Assembly: GCA_036381195.1 (NCBI GenBank)
Contig: DASVDH010000078.1
Coordinates: 1 to 64,000, forward strand
DNA: 64,000 nt
Source of the DNA: RSA9 sp036381195
GTDB taxonomy: Bacteria; Gemmatimonadota; Gemmatimonadetes; Longimicrobiales; RSA9
Direction: 5' to 3'
Part shown: positions 43,763 through 51,929 of the stretch, piece by piece
How positions within the stretch are numbered: position 1 is the first letter of the stretch
Layout: every line of letters starts with the position of its first letter
Position numbers and translations under genes: made by a program
The notes under the pieces: generated by a model
The model's database searches: none
The model's input: the letters and a program-made list of their open reading frames with translations, nothing else
Told to the model about the DNA's origin: nothing

Positions 43763-44964
43763 GGCGTTCCCTTCCCTGCCCTCGCGAACCAGTCCAGGGA
43801 CTCCCGCAGCGCCGGCGCGGGATCGGACCAGCGGAAGACCTCGCTGCGGTCGCCGGGTCTCCACGGCACGAGGACAGCCAGGAGCGACCGCCACCTGGGC
43901 GGGAAGTCCGGCGGGAGGGCGAGCTCCTCCCGCGATCGCCTCAGGATCGCGAGCAGGTGATCCACGTCCCCCCACCACCACCGGCTCCGGACGCCCGCGC
44001 GGTACGGCGGCTGCGGCGGCAGCGGCTCGCCGAGCGCCAGCCGGACGAGCCGGACCGGAAAGTCCACACCGGCGTCCACGGCGAGCTGGAGCGAGCCCCA
44101 GAACCTGCCGTTCACCTCCATGAGGTATGGCTCGCCCGTGGACGCGTCGACCTTGTACTCGACCATCGCCACGCCCTGCCAGCCGAAGCCTGCCAGGAGC
44201 GCCGTCGAGGCGCGGACCAGCTCCGGATCCGGCGGGATGCTCTCGCGGTAGACGCTGACCCCGCCAGCGGGTGGCCTCTCGCGGATCCGGCGGTGGGAGA
44301 ACACCGCGTCCGTGCGGCCGTCCCACAGCAGGAGGAAGATGCCGACGCCGGGGCCGATGATCCGCTGCTGGAGCAGGACGGGGAAGGCCGCATCCGGCAG
44401 TTGCGCCAGGCGCCGGCGCAGCTCGCCCTCGTCGCGGGCGAACGCCACGCCGAGCTTCAGCCTTCCGTGGCCGCTCTCGGCCACGGACCGCGCCGGCTTC
44501 ACGACGAGCGGGTAGCGCAACGAATCCAGATCCAGGGCGCCGGCGTCCTCCGGGCGGGCCAGGATCCGCTGCTCGGGGACCGAGATCCCGACCTGCCGCG
44601 CCGCTGCGAGGACGCGCGCCTTGTCGCAGGCCGCGCGGAACACGGGCTCTTCCGGGAAGGGGACGCAGATGCCGCCGAAGCGGGAACGCTCGCTGAGGAC
44701 CGCGAGGAGAGAGGCCTCGGTGACGGGGAGGAGGACGCGCGCGCCGGTGGTCCGGGCACGCTGCTCGACTGCCTGCACGAACCCGCGTGCGTCGCGCAGC
44801 GGGTCGGGCACGCGCTGCTCATCCGCGCAATACCTCGAGGCGCCCGCGAGGGAGCGCCCCCGCGTCGAGCAGACGTGGACCGTGTATCCGGCCCGCCCCA
44901 ACGAGCGGACAACGGCGAGAGCAGCGCGCTCGTCACCATCCGTCACGAGGACCGGGATAGCCAT
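43759..44964 (-). CDS. ATP-grasp carboxylate-amine ligase
   Basis: 401 residues. Pre-ATP-grasp domain VLVTDGDERAALAVVRSLG, then the nucleotide-binding YPLVVKPARS near 150, the QQRIIGPGVGIFLL loop near 200 and the metal-binding YLMEVNGRFWGSLQLA near 275. The family joins a carboxylate to an amine through an acyl phosphate. In glycan clusters it is a candidate for amide-linking an amino acid to a sugar, but the substrate is not known. It lies between an O-antigen-ligase-like gene (ten bases upstream) and a GT4 coupled by overlap. Confidence 0.88.
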   Translation of the reverse strand: MAIPVLVTDGDERAALAVVRSLGRAGYTVHVCSTRGRSLAGASRYCADEQRVPDPLRDARGFVQAVEQRARTTGARVLLPVTEASLLAVLSERSRFGGICVPFPEEPVFRAACDKARVLAAARQVGISVPEQRILARPEDAGALDLDSLRYPLVVKPARSVAESGHGRLKLGVAFARDEGELRRRLAQLPDAAFPVLLQQRIIGPGVGIFLLLWDGRTDAVFSHRRIRERPPAGGVSVYRESIPPDPELVRASTALLAGFGWQGVAMVEYKVDASTGEPYLMEVNGRFWGSLQLAVDAGVDFPVRLVRLALGEPLPPQPPYRAGVRSRWWWGDVDHLLAILRRSREELALPPDFPPRWRSLLAVLVPWRPGDRSEVFRWSDPAPALRESLDWFARAGKGTP

Positions 44965-44974
44965 TCGGGGCAGG

Positions 44975-46426
44975 TCAGGAGCGCGGGCGCCGCACGGGGA
45001 TTCGGGCGGCCACCTGCCGCGGGTGCGCCCCAGCTACGCGGTCGGCCACGGCGGGGCGCCCGTGGACGGAACGGACGCCCGTCACCTTGGCGAGCCCGAC
45101 GATGACGCCGTGGACGACGAACATGTACGCAGCATACGCCTGAGACAGGAAGAAGCCGCAGATCACGTAGCCGATGATGGTCCCCGCGAGCGCGTGGCCG
45201 AGGACCACCTCGTCCGATTGGGTGGTCCCGCGGCCCGGCGCAGGATCGATGCTGCGTGCCGTCCTGTACGCATGGACCAGGAGGAGCACGAGTGCGACCA
45301 GGCCGCCGATCCCGAGCTCCGCGCCGATCTCCACGAAGGAGTTGTGCGCAGCGGACCACTTCAGGCCGATTCCGTACTCCTGCCGCTCGGCCAGCGGAGA
45401 GATCGTGCCCTCCGCGACCGGGAACGCGCGGACGCCGACGCCCGTCACGGGGCGGGACAGCATGTAGCCGATTCCTCGTTTCCAGACCTCCATCCGACCG
45501 GCCTCGGAGTTGCCGCTCCAGTTGTAGTCCTGCGTAGGATGGAGCAGCGTGCGCATCATGCTCCAGTAGGTGTCGTTGCCGGCCAGCAGCAGCAACGCCA
45601 AGCACGCGCCGACCGCCGCCATGCGCACCTTCACGGGGACCGACCGGAACGCCAGCAGGAGATAGCCGCCCACGCCGAGCAGGCCCAGGAACGCCCCCCG
45701 CGAGCCCGTCTTGATGATCACAAGCACGAACAGACCGATGCAGAGGGCGGCGGCGGCGCGCCCGAGGAGAGTGCGTCCGCGGAGCACGAAGAAAACGGCG
45801 AGCGGGAGGGAGCAGACGAGCAGCATGCCGAGGTCGTTCGCATCGTAGTAGACGATGTTTCCCAGACGTCCGCTCGGCCCGATGCTCAGATTCAGATACA
45901 CGAACTGTGCGTAGATCGCGCCGCCGATCACGATGAAGGCGGCGTAGCGGCGCACATCCTCCAGCGTCCGGATGCTCGCCGCGAGGATGATCATGAGCAG
46001 GAAGTTCTTGCTCAGGTCATCCTTGATGAAGCCGAAGCTCAGTCCCTGATAGAGACTGGTGGGGACGGAGGCCACGGCGAGCGCCACGATCGCGATGACG
46101 CAGGCGGTCACCGGATGCCGGATCGTGTTCAGCTTGCGCCGAGGATCCCCGTCCATCACGTAGAGGCCATACATCGCGAGCGAGGCGAGGATCGGCAGCT
46201 TGACCGTCGCGAGGATCGGGTAGAGGTCCTGGACGCGCCAGACGTACGTCAGGATGCTCACTGCCACCGCGAGCAGGAGCATGTCTACTTTCGCGGATTG
46301 CCGGGCCGCGACCACGCGCGTGCGCCCTGCCCGCGCCCCTGCCACGGGCGGAGCGGGAGGTCGCCGGATGCCGGCCGGGGTTCGGCCGATCGTGCCAGGT
46401 GGAAGACGGATCGACATGCGCCTCAT
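44975..46426 (-). CDS. O-antigen ligase/polymerase-like membrane protein (Wzy/WaaL type)
   Basis: 483 residues, about 11-12 spans after a 45-residue Arg/Pro-rich tail. The large periplasmic loop holds SNSEAGRMEVWKRGIGYML-like residues (here GNSEAGR), PVTGVGVRAFP, and AAHNSFVEIGAELGIGGL with the conserved histidine of the Wzy_C domain. It would polymerise repeat units or ligate the glycan to a lipid or protein acceptor. Start ATG 46426; ATG 46417 is a close alternative. Confidence 0.9.
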   Translation of the reverse strand: MRRMSIRLPPGTIGRTPAGIRRPPAPPVAGARAGRTRVVAARQSAKVDMLLLAVAVSILTYVWRVQDLYPILATVKLPILASLAMYGLYVMDGDPRRKLNTIRHPVTACVIAIVALAVASVPTSLYQGLSFGFIKDDLSKNFLLMIILAASIRTLEDVRRYAAFIVIGGAIYAQFVYLNLSIGPSGRLGNIVYYDANDLGMLLVCSLPLAVFFVLRGRTLLGRAAAALCIGLFVLVIIKTGSRGAFLGLLGVGGYLLLAFRSVPVKVRMAAVGACLALLLLAGNDTYWSMMRTLLHPTQDYNWSGNSEAGRMEVWKRGIGYMLSRPVTGVGVRAFPVAEGTISPLAERQEYGIGLKWSAAHNSFVEIGAELGIGGLVALVLLLVHAYRTARSIDPAPGRGTTQSDEVVLGHALAGTIIGYVICGFFLSQAYAAYMFVVHGVIVGLAKVTGVRSVHGRPAVADRVAGAHPRQVAARIPVRRPRS

Positions 46427-46565
46427 CCGTGAAAGGAAGCCGAAGCACGTGCACGTGGGCCGCAGCCGATGCCGCCGCCGGGGAGCCCTCCGGCGGGTGC
46501 GACCGCAGCGCGCTGGCTGCCGACGCCAGTCGTGGGCGGACCCGCCGCGATCGGAGCCGGTCCGT

Positions 46566-47480
46566 TCATGCGTGGAAAAGCCCCGCCGCGCGGAGCGCGA
46601 AGCCTCGCCGCGAGCTGCCCGCCGGGATATTGATCCGCGGGAGCGCGTACCGCTGCATCCCTCTGCGAGGCAGCAGGCCGCCGGTGACTCGCAGTGCTGC
46701 GGCGTAGCCCGCCCGGGCGACGGCCGCCTCCACCGCGGGCGAGGTCATGCCGTAAGGATACGATAACCAGGGCAGGACCCGCTCGAAACGCTCCCGCAAC
46801 CAGCGTAGCGGCAGCTCCAGCTCCTGGGCGAGCTCGGCCGCCAGGAGTCGGACGAGATTGGGATGACTCCACGTGTGTGAGCCGAGCGACAGGCCGGGAT
46901 GCTGGAGCGCGCACGCCAGTTCCTCCTCGCTGGCTGCACGCGCGTGCGCCGGAACGGTCGTCTGCGCGATTCCCGCCTGTGCTGCCCAGCGCCGGATCTC
47001 GGAATCCACTCCTCGCAGACCCGCGAGCGCGTGGGCGCGAAGCTCGGCATCGAGCCCCTCGGGGCCCGAGGCCAGGCTGTCCCACCAGAAGGATCGGCCA
47101 CCGACGAATGCCGGTGCGACGAAGACCGTGGCCGGAAGGCCGCGGGCACGCAGCTCCGCCACGCCGCAGGTGATCGCGCCGCGGTACGCGTCATCGAAGG
47201 TGATTGCCACGCGGGGCCGCCGCGGCGGCCTGTCGGGCGGTCGCAGGAGCGCATCCAGCGGCACGACCTCGTGGGTCTCGACGAGATGATCGAGCTGGGC
47301 CCGGAACTGCTGAACCGGCAGATGCAGCGAGCGATCGCCCGCCGGCTCCTCGCCTTCAGGGACGATGTTGTGGTACGCGAGCACACACCCGCGGCCCGTG
47401 CTGAGGCGGCGGGCCAGCGCGGCAGCGCCGCATCCCATCAGAACCGCCTCGAGCGACGCCTTCAGATGCTGCCGGATCAT
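46566..47480 (-). CDS. Polysaccharide deacetylase (CE4)
   Basis: 304 residues. CVLAYHNIV (about 33), motif 1 ITFDDAYRG (about 93), motif 2 GSHTWSHPN (about 199) and WLSYPYGM (about 235). Aspartates and histidines of the metal site are all present. There is no signal peptide, although a weakly hydrophobic start could attach to membrane. Start overlaps the upstream GT4 stop (ATGA). 139 bases of apparently empty sequence separate it from the ligase-like gene downstream. Confidence 0.9.
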   Translation of the reverse strand: MIRQHLKASLEAVLMGCGAAALARRLSTGRGCVLAYHNIVPEGEEPAGDRSLHLPVQQFRAQLDHLVETHEVVPLDALLRPPDRPPRRPRVAITFDDAYRGAITCGVAELRARGLPATVFVAPAFVGGRSFWWDSLASGPEGLDAELRAHALAGLRGVDSEIRRWAAQAGIAQTTVPAHARAASEEELACALQHPGLSLGSHTWSHPNLVRLLAAELAQELELPLRWLRERFERVLPWLSYPYGMTSPAVEAAVARAGYAAALRVTGGLLPRRGMQRYALPRINIPAGSSRRGFALRAAGLFHA

Positions 47481-48865
47481 GTCGAGCCGTCCCGGGTCCG
47501 AAGGGGCTCGCCGCCTGAACCGTGGGTTGCGGATGTGTCCACGGCAACGCCGGTACCGGCCGCCACGAGGTGCTCCGGCCAGCCGAGCACTTCCAGGTAC
47601 TCGCGGACCAAGGCCCTGCCGACCACGTCCCAGCTATAGAGCTGCTCCACCGTCCGCCGGCCGTTCGCGCCGAGACGGCGGCGCAGGCGCGGGTCGACCA
47701 TCACCTGGCGGATCGCCTCGGCAAAGCTGCCCGGGTCATCGCGGATCAGGATGTTCTCACCGTCCACCGCGTGGAGCCCTTCGCACCCGACGCTGGTGCT
47801 GACCACGGCCTTCCCCATGGCCCACGCGGTGGTGATCTTCAGCCGGGTCCCGCCCCCGATGCGGAGCGGGACGATGGTGCAGAAGGCGTCACGCACCCAT
47901 GGACGTACGTCATCGACGTAGCCCGTCAACTCGACGGAGTGCCGCGCCCGATAGTGGGCGATCTGCTCGGGGCTGGCGCGCCCGATCCAGCGAACGGGGA
48001 CGGAACGCCCATCGCGCCGCAAGATCGGCAGGATCTCCCCGCAGAAGTACTCGAGCGCGTCGAGGTTGGGAAACCACTCGGTTCCGCCGAGGTAGGCGAT
48101 GAGCTCGTCCGTGCCGTCCAACGGGACGTATTCGGCGATGTCGACGCCGTTCGGCGCCACCGTGATGCGCGCGCCCGGGGCGATGCGGAGGAGCCCATCC
48201 CGGTCCGCATCGGAGACGGCAACGTTGATCGCCGCCGAGCGGCACCAGCGCATCTCCTCCGATTCGGTGAGCGCGGCCTGGAGCCGCAGATACCAGGATC
48301 GAAGACCCGTCCCGTTCTGTGCACGGCGCCGCAGCAGCTCGGATTCCACGTTGTGGTGTGTGCAGGCCACGGGGACGCGGTCGAGGAGCGGGAGGTAGGC
48401 AGAGAGGTCCGAGCTGTCCACGTGGACGATATCGAAGCGCTCCGAGCGGAGCAGCTCGAGCAGACGGCGCCGATACGGTCTCGCATCGTAGGCGAAGCGC
48501 GTGTACGCCCTGCCCGACGCGAGGCTCCGGAGGTGGTCCCAGAGGAAGCGGAGCCGGCTGTGCTCCTGGGGGATCGGGAAGGCTTCGACCCGGGCGATGC
48601 CGGAGAGAGCCGCGAGGCTCGCGGACACCTGCGCTGCAGACCCGTGCGCCTTCACTCGGTAGAAGCAGAGGGCCGTCACGTCGAAGGCGGCCGCGAGCTG
48701 GCGGAGCACGTTGTAGGTGCGGATCGCTGCGCCGCTGCTCGGCGGGTACGGCAGGGCGTGCGACAGGAAGAGGAGCTTCGGCTTTGCCATGTGCGGTGCG
48801 GCCGCCACGGGTTCGCTCACGGCGAGCGACTCGCCAGCGGAACGTCCCAGCCGTGACCGGTTCAT
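47477..48865 (-). CDS. Glycosyltransferase family 4
   Basis: 462 residues. LLFLSHALPYPPSSGAAIRT is the N-terminal fold of the GT4 group often seen in exosortase loci; VDSSDLSAYLPLL and CTHHNVES follow, then APNGVDIAEY, AYLGGTEWFPNLDAL, and PLRIGGGTRLKITTAWAMGK near 370 in place of the usual EX7E. Start ATG 48865 overlaps the amidotransferase stop (ATGA). The frame extends seven codons further to 48886, but the overlap and spacing favour 48865. Confidence 0.9.
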   Translation of the reverse strand: MNRSRLGRSAGESLAVSEPVAAAPHMAKPKLLFLSHALPYPPSSGAAIRTYNVLRQLAAAFDVTALCFYRVKAHGSAAQVSASLAALSGIARVEAFPIPQEHSRLRFLWDHLRSLASGRAYTRFAYDARPYRRRLLELLRSERFDIVHVDSSDLSAYLPLLDRVPVACTHHNVESELLRRRAQNGTGLRSWYLRLQAALTESEEMRWCRSAAINVAVSDADRDGLLRIAPGARITVAPNGVDIAEYVPLDGTDELIAYLGGTEWFPNLDALEYFCGEILPILRRDGRSVPVRWIGRASPEQIAHYRARHSVELTGYVDDVRPWVRDAFCTIVPLRIGGGTRLKITTAWAMGKAVVSTSVGCEGLHAVDGENILIRDDPGSFAEAIRQVMVDPRLRRRLGANGRRTVEQLYSWDVVGRALVREYLEVLGWPEHLVAAGTGVAVDTSATHGSGGEPLRTRDGST

Positions 48866-50814
48866 GCCAGCCATCGATACCGCCATGCCTGGAACATCAA
48901 GACGGCCCAGAGCCCAATCGCGAGCTGGTCATGGCCATCCTGCAGCGCGGCCCAGGCGCGATGGACGCTGACGCCGCGGAGGATGCCGTCCCGATCCAGG
49001 GCGTCACGGTCGAGGAGGTCCTCGGCCCACGGTCGCAGCGCGCCGCGCAGCCACGTGGCGATCGGCACCGAGAACCCCATCTTGGGGCGATCCACCAGCT
49101 CCTGCGGCACGCGACGGTAGAGCGCCTGGCGCAAGAGCCACTTCCCCTGGCGCCCGCGGATCTTGAGGTTGCGGGGCAAACACCAGGAGAACTCGATGAT
49201 GCGGTGATCGAGCAGAGGGACGCGGACCTCCAGGCTGACCGCCATGCTCGCACGATCCACCTTGGCCAGCAGGTCGTCGGGGAGGTACATCGCCTGGTCC
49301 GTCAGCATCATCCGTTCGAGCAGCGGAAACGCCGCGCCCGCCTCGAACGCCCGGTCCACGGGACTCGGCTGCGACTCGCCGCAACGCAGGATCCGGCCGG
49401 GCTCCTGCCACGCGCTGAGCAGTGAGCGGTACATCTCGAGCGGCGAGTCCCAGCTCATCAAGGCCCCGAACTTGACGATCTTCTCGCCGGGCAGCCGGTG
49501 GCGCGCTGCCACCGGGAGTACGGGACTGACCGAGCGGTAGAGCCGGTCCCAGGAGCGGGACGAGACGCGGCCGATGCCGGCCGCGACGACGCGCCGGAGC
49601 GGCCTGGGCATCCGTTGCAGCCCCCCGATCGCCTGCTCTCCCTGGATGTAGCGGTGGTAGCCCGCGAAGACCTCGTCACCGCCATCGCCTGAAAGCGCCA
49701 CGGTCACGCTCCGTCGCGCGAGCTGGGACACCAGGAAGGTCGGGATCTGCGAGGGATCCGCGTGCGGCTCGTCGAAGATGTCGGGCAGCCGCGGGACCAC
49801 GGCGCGCGCGTCTTCGTCCGTCAGCACGAGCTGCGTATGATCGGTGCCCACGTACGCGGCGACCCGCGCCGCAGCCGGCGCCTCGTCGTAATCCGGGTGA
49901 TCGAATCCGATGGAGAACGTCCTGACCGGGCGCGACGAGAGACTCTGCGCGACGGCGGTCACCGTCGAGGAATCGATCCCGCCCGAGAGGAGCGTGCCCA
50001 GGGGGACATCCGACAGCAGGCGCAGGCGCACCGAATCCGTGAGGAGCGCATCGAACTCCTCGAGCGCCTCCATCTCCGTGCCCCTGAACGGAGCGGCACG
50101 TCCGCGCGCAGCCGCATCGACCAGCGACCAGTACGGCCGTGACGCGGGGAGCGGCTCGTCCACCGAGCGGACCGTCAAGATGTGGCCGGGGGGCAGCTTC
50201 GAGGCGTCGGCGTAGATCGTCCTGGGTGCGGGGACGTACAGGTACCGTAGGTACGCCGCCAGCGCAGCGGTGTCGAGCTCACGATCGAATTCAGGGCCCT
50301 CGACCAGGGACTTGAGCTCGGATCCGAACGTCAGGATGCCGGGTTGCCACGAGATGTAGAGGGGCTTGATCCCGAGGCGGTCCCGCAGCAGGAAGATCTC
50401 ACGGGTGGCGGCATCCCAGACGGCCATCGCGAACATCCCGATGAAGCGGTGGACTGCGGGCTCGACGCCCCAACGCTCGAACGCCGCCAGGATCGTCTCC
50501 GTATCCGAGTGGCCGCGAAAACGGAAGCCGGCTCCCTCGAGCTCCGTGCGGAGGGCCCGGTGGTTGTACACCTCGCCGTTGAAAACCAGAGTGTAGCGCC
50601 CGGAAGGCGAGCGCATCGGCTGGCGGCCGTTCGCCGAGAGATCGAGGATGGCGAGTCGCCGGAAACCCAGCGCGATGCCGGCCTCGGCATCCGCCCAGAC
50701 CCCTTCGTCATCGGGACCGCGGTGCGCGATGGGCGCGATCATCCGCCGCACCGCCGCCTCCAGCCCAGCGCGCTCGTATCCTCGAGTCGAGACTATTCCC
50801 GCAAAGCCACACAT
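48862..50814 (-). CDS. Asparagine synthase (glutamine-hydrolysing) family amidotransferase
   Basis: 650 residues with every catalytic element: MCGFAGIV (Cys2), HRGPDDEGVW, FNGEVYNHR, LLSGGIDSSTV near 275, LSGDGGDEVFAGYHRY near 375 and RPKMGFSVPIATWLR near the end. This is the third AsnB-type protein of the window and the second with an intact glutaminase. It likely amidates a glycan carboxylate or a precursor. ATG 50814 is preceded by GAGG about seven bases upstream; the extra frame to 50904 has no homology. Heads the chain of overlapping genes that runs to 46566. Confidence 0.94.
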   Translation of the reverse strand: MCGFAGIVSTRGYERAGLEAAVRRMIAPIAHRGPDDEGVWADAEAGIALGFRRLAILDLSANGRQPMRSPSGRYTLVFNGEVYNHRALRTELEGAGFRFRGHSDTETILAAFERWGVEPAVHRFIGMFAMAVWDAATREIFLLRDRLGIKPLYISWQPGILTFGSELKSLVEGPEFDRELDTAALAAYLRYLYVPAPRTIYADASKLPPGHILTVRSVDEPLPASRPYWSLVDAAARGRAAPFRGTEMEALEEFDALLTDSVRLRLLSDVPLGTLLSGGIDSSTVTAVAQSLSSRPVRTFSIGFDHPDYDEAPAAARVAAYVGTDHTQLVLTDEDARAVVPRLPDIFDEPHADPSQIPTFLVSQLARRSVTVALSGDGGDEVFAGYHRYIQGEQAIGGLQRMPRPLRRVVAAGIGRVSSRSWDRLYRSVSPVLPVAARHRLPGEKIVKFGALMSWDSPLEMYRSLLSAWQEPGRILRCGESQPSPVDRAFEAGAAFPLLERMMLTDQAMYLPDDLLAKVDRASMAVSLEVRVPLLDHRIIEFSWCLPRNLKIRGRQGKWLLRQALYRRVPQELVDRPKMGFSVPIATWLRGALRPWAEDLLDRDALDRDGILRGVSVHRAWAALQDGHDQLAIGLWAVLMFQAWRYRWLA

Positions 50815-50955
50815 CTCGGGCCTCGTGACAGCGCACGCGTTCGACGCGGTGGCACCACCACCGAGGGGTCCCGAAGGGGCGCGCAGCGGATGACCGCGCT
50901 CCACTCCGGCAACGCCACGTGCGCCGTTGGCCGGCCGCCTCCCGCGGCGTGTTGG

Positions 50956-51759
50956 CTAGAACGCGAGCGAAGTCGGAGCCAGCGCCCCGTCGACGCTCTG
51001 GGATTCGAGGTCGAGCAGGGCCACCTGGGGCTGGTCGTAGAAGCCACGGAGCAGATTGCCGCGGATCACCAGCAGATCGCGGGCCATGCGGAGCGAATCG
51101 AGCGCGAGATTGACGCGCGAGCCGGGCTTGTGCGTCCAGTTGACCGGAACCTCCGTGACCCGGTACCCGGCCCGGCGCGCCATCAGCAGCACCTCGACAT
51201 CGAAGCTGAAGCCGTTCATCCGCATGCGCGAGAAAAGGTCGTGCGCGACCGAGTCGCGGAACAGCTTGAAGCCGCACTGCGTGTCGGCAATGCCGCCGAC
51301 GGCCAGGGTTCGCACCAGGAGATGGAAGGCCCGGCCGATGACGCGCCGGTACAGGCGCGCCCGCACCTCCACTCCCGACGCCCGCAGGGCGCGGGAGCCG
51401 ATGGCAATGTCGGCCCCCGCATCGATCGCCGCCTCCAGGCGCTCGAGCTCGGCGATGGGCGTCGCGCCGTCCGCGTCGGCGAACAGGACCAGCCGCCCCG
51501 TGGCGTTGACGACGCCCACCCGCACCGCGTAGCCCTTGCCGCGGTTGCCGGGCAGCCGGAACAGGCGGATCTCGGGGTAACCCCGCGCCAGTCGCGCGAC
51601 CAGAGCACTCGTGCCGTCCCGACTCCCATCATCGACCACCAGGATCTCGGCGGCGCGGCGCCGTTCCCGGAAATACGAGACGGTCTCGCGAAGCGTGGGC
51701 TCCAGCCGTGCTTCTTCGTTGAACGCGGGAATGATGACGGAGAGCTCGGGTCGCAACAC
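50956..51759 (-). CDS. GT2, dolichyl/undecaprenyl-phosphate glucosyltransferase-like (ALG5/DPM1-like)
   Basis: 267 residues, no membrane spans. LSVIIPAFNEEARLEPTLRE, LVVDDGSRDGTSALV, FADADGATP (DXD) near 90, and DTQCGFKLFRDSV near 150 are hallmarks of ALG5/DPM1-like enzymes that make polyprenyl-phosphate sugars, the donors of GT-C proteins. Start GTG 51759 is preceded by AGAGGA at six bases; a TTG follows directly. The open frame further upstream to 51957 has no homology. A sigma-54-like element is at 51795-51810. Confidence 0.92.
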   Translation of the reverse strand: MLRPELSVIIPAFNEEARLEPTLRETVSYFRERRRAAEILVVDDGSRDGTSALVARLARGYPEIRLFRLPGNRGKGYAVRVGVVNATGRLVLFADADGATPIAELERLEAAIDAGADIAIGSRALRASGVEVRARLYRRVIGRAFHLLVRTLAVGGIADTQCGFKLFRDSVAHDLFSRMRMNGFSFDVEVLLMARRAGYRVTEVPVNWTHKPGSRVNLALDSLRMARDLLVIRGNLLRGFYDQPQVALLDLESQSVDGALAPTSLAF

Positions 51760-51794
51760 GTTGATCCTCTTCGGTTGTAGTCGGCCCCGCCACG

Positions 51795-51810
51795 GGCAAG
51801 TCTGATACCA
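51795..51810 (-). promoter_or_regulatory. Weak candidate sigma-54 promoter for the ALG5-like gene
   Basis: Minus-strand TGGTATC-AGAC-TTGCC has GG and GC ten bases apart and matches at 8 of 12 positions. Transcription would start near 51784, about 25 bases before the GTG. Confidence 0.3.
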
Positions 51811-51878
51811 GCAGGGGGAGGGGCGGTGTCGGTGCGGACGGGAGCCCGAGGCGCCGCGAGGGGCTGGCCGCCGCCGCC

Positions 51879-51903
51879 GGGCCCCCACATCTGTAGTGGG
51901 CCC
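51879..51903 (-). terminator. Hairpin downstream of the GT39-like gene
   Basis: GGGC and CCAC pair with GTGG and GCCC around a seven-base loop, with a two-base bulge, about 27 bases past the stop at 51930. No T-run. Confidence 0.4.
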
Positions 51904-51929
51904 GCCACAGCACCCCCGTCGGCGGCGGC

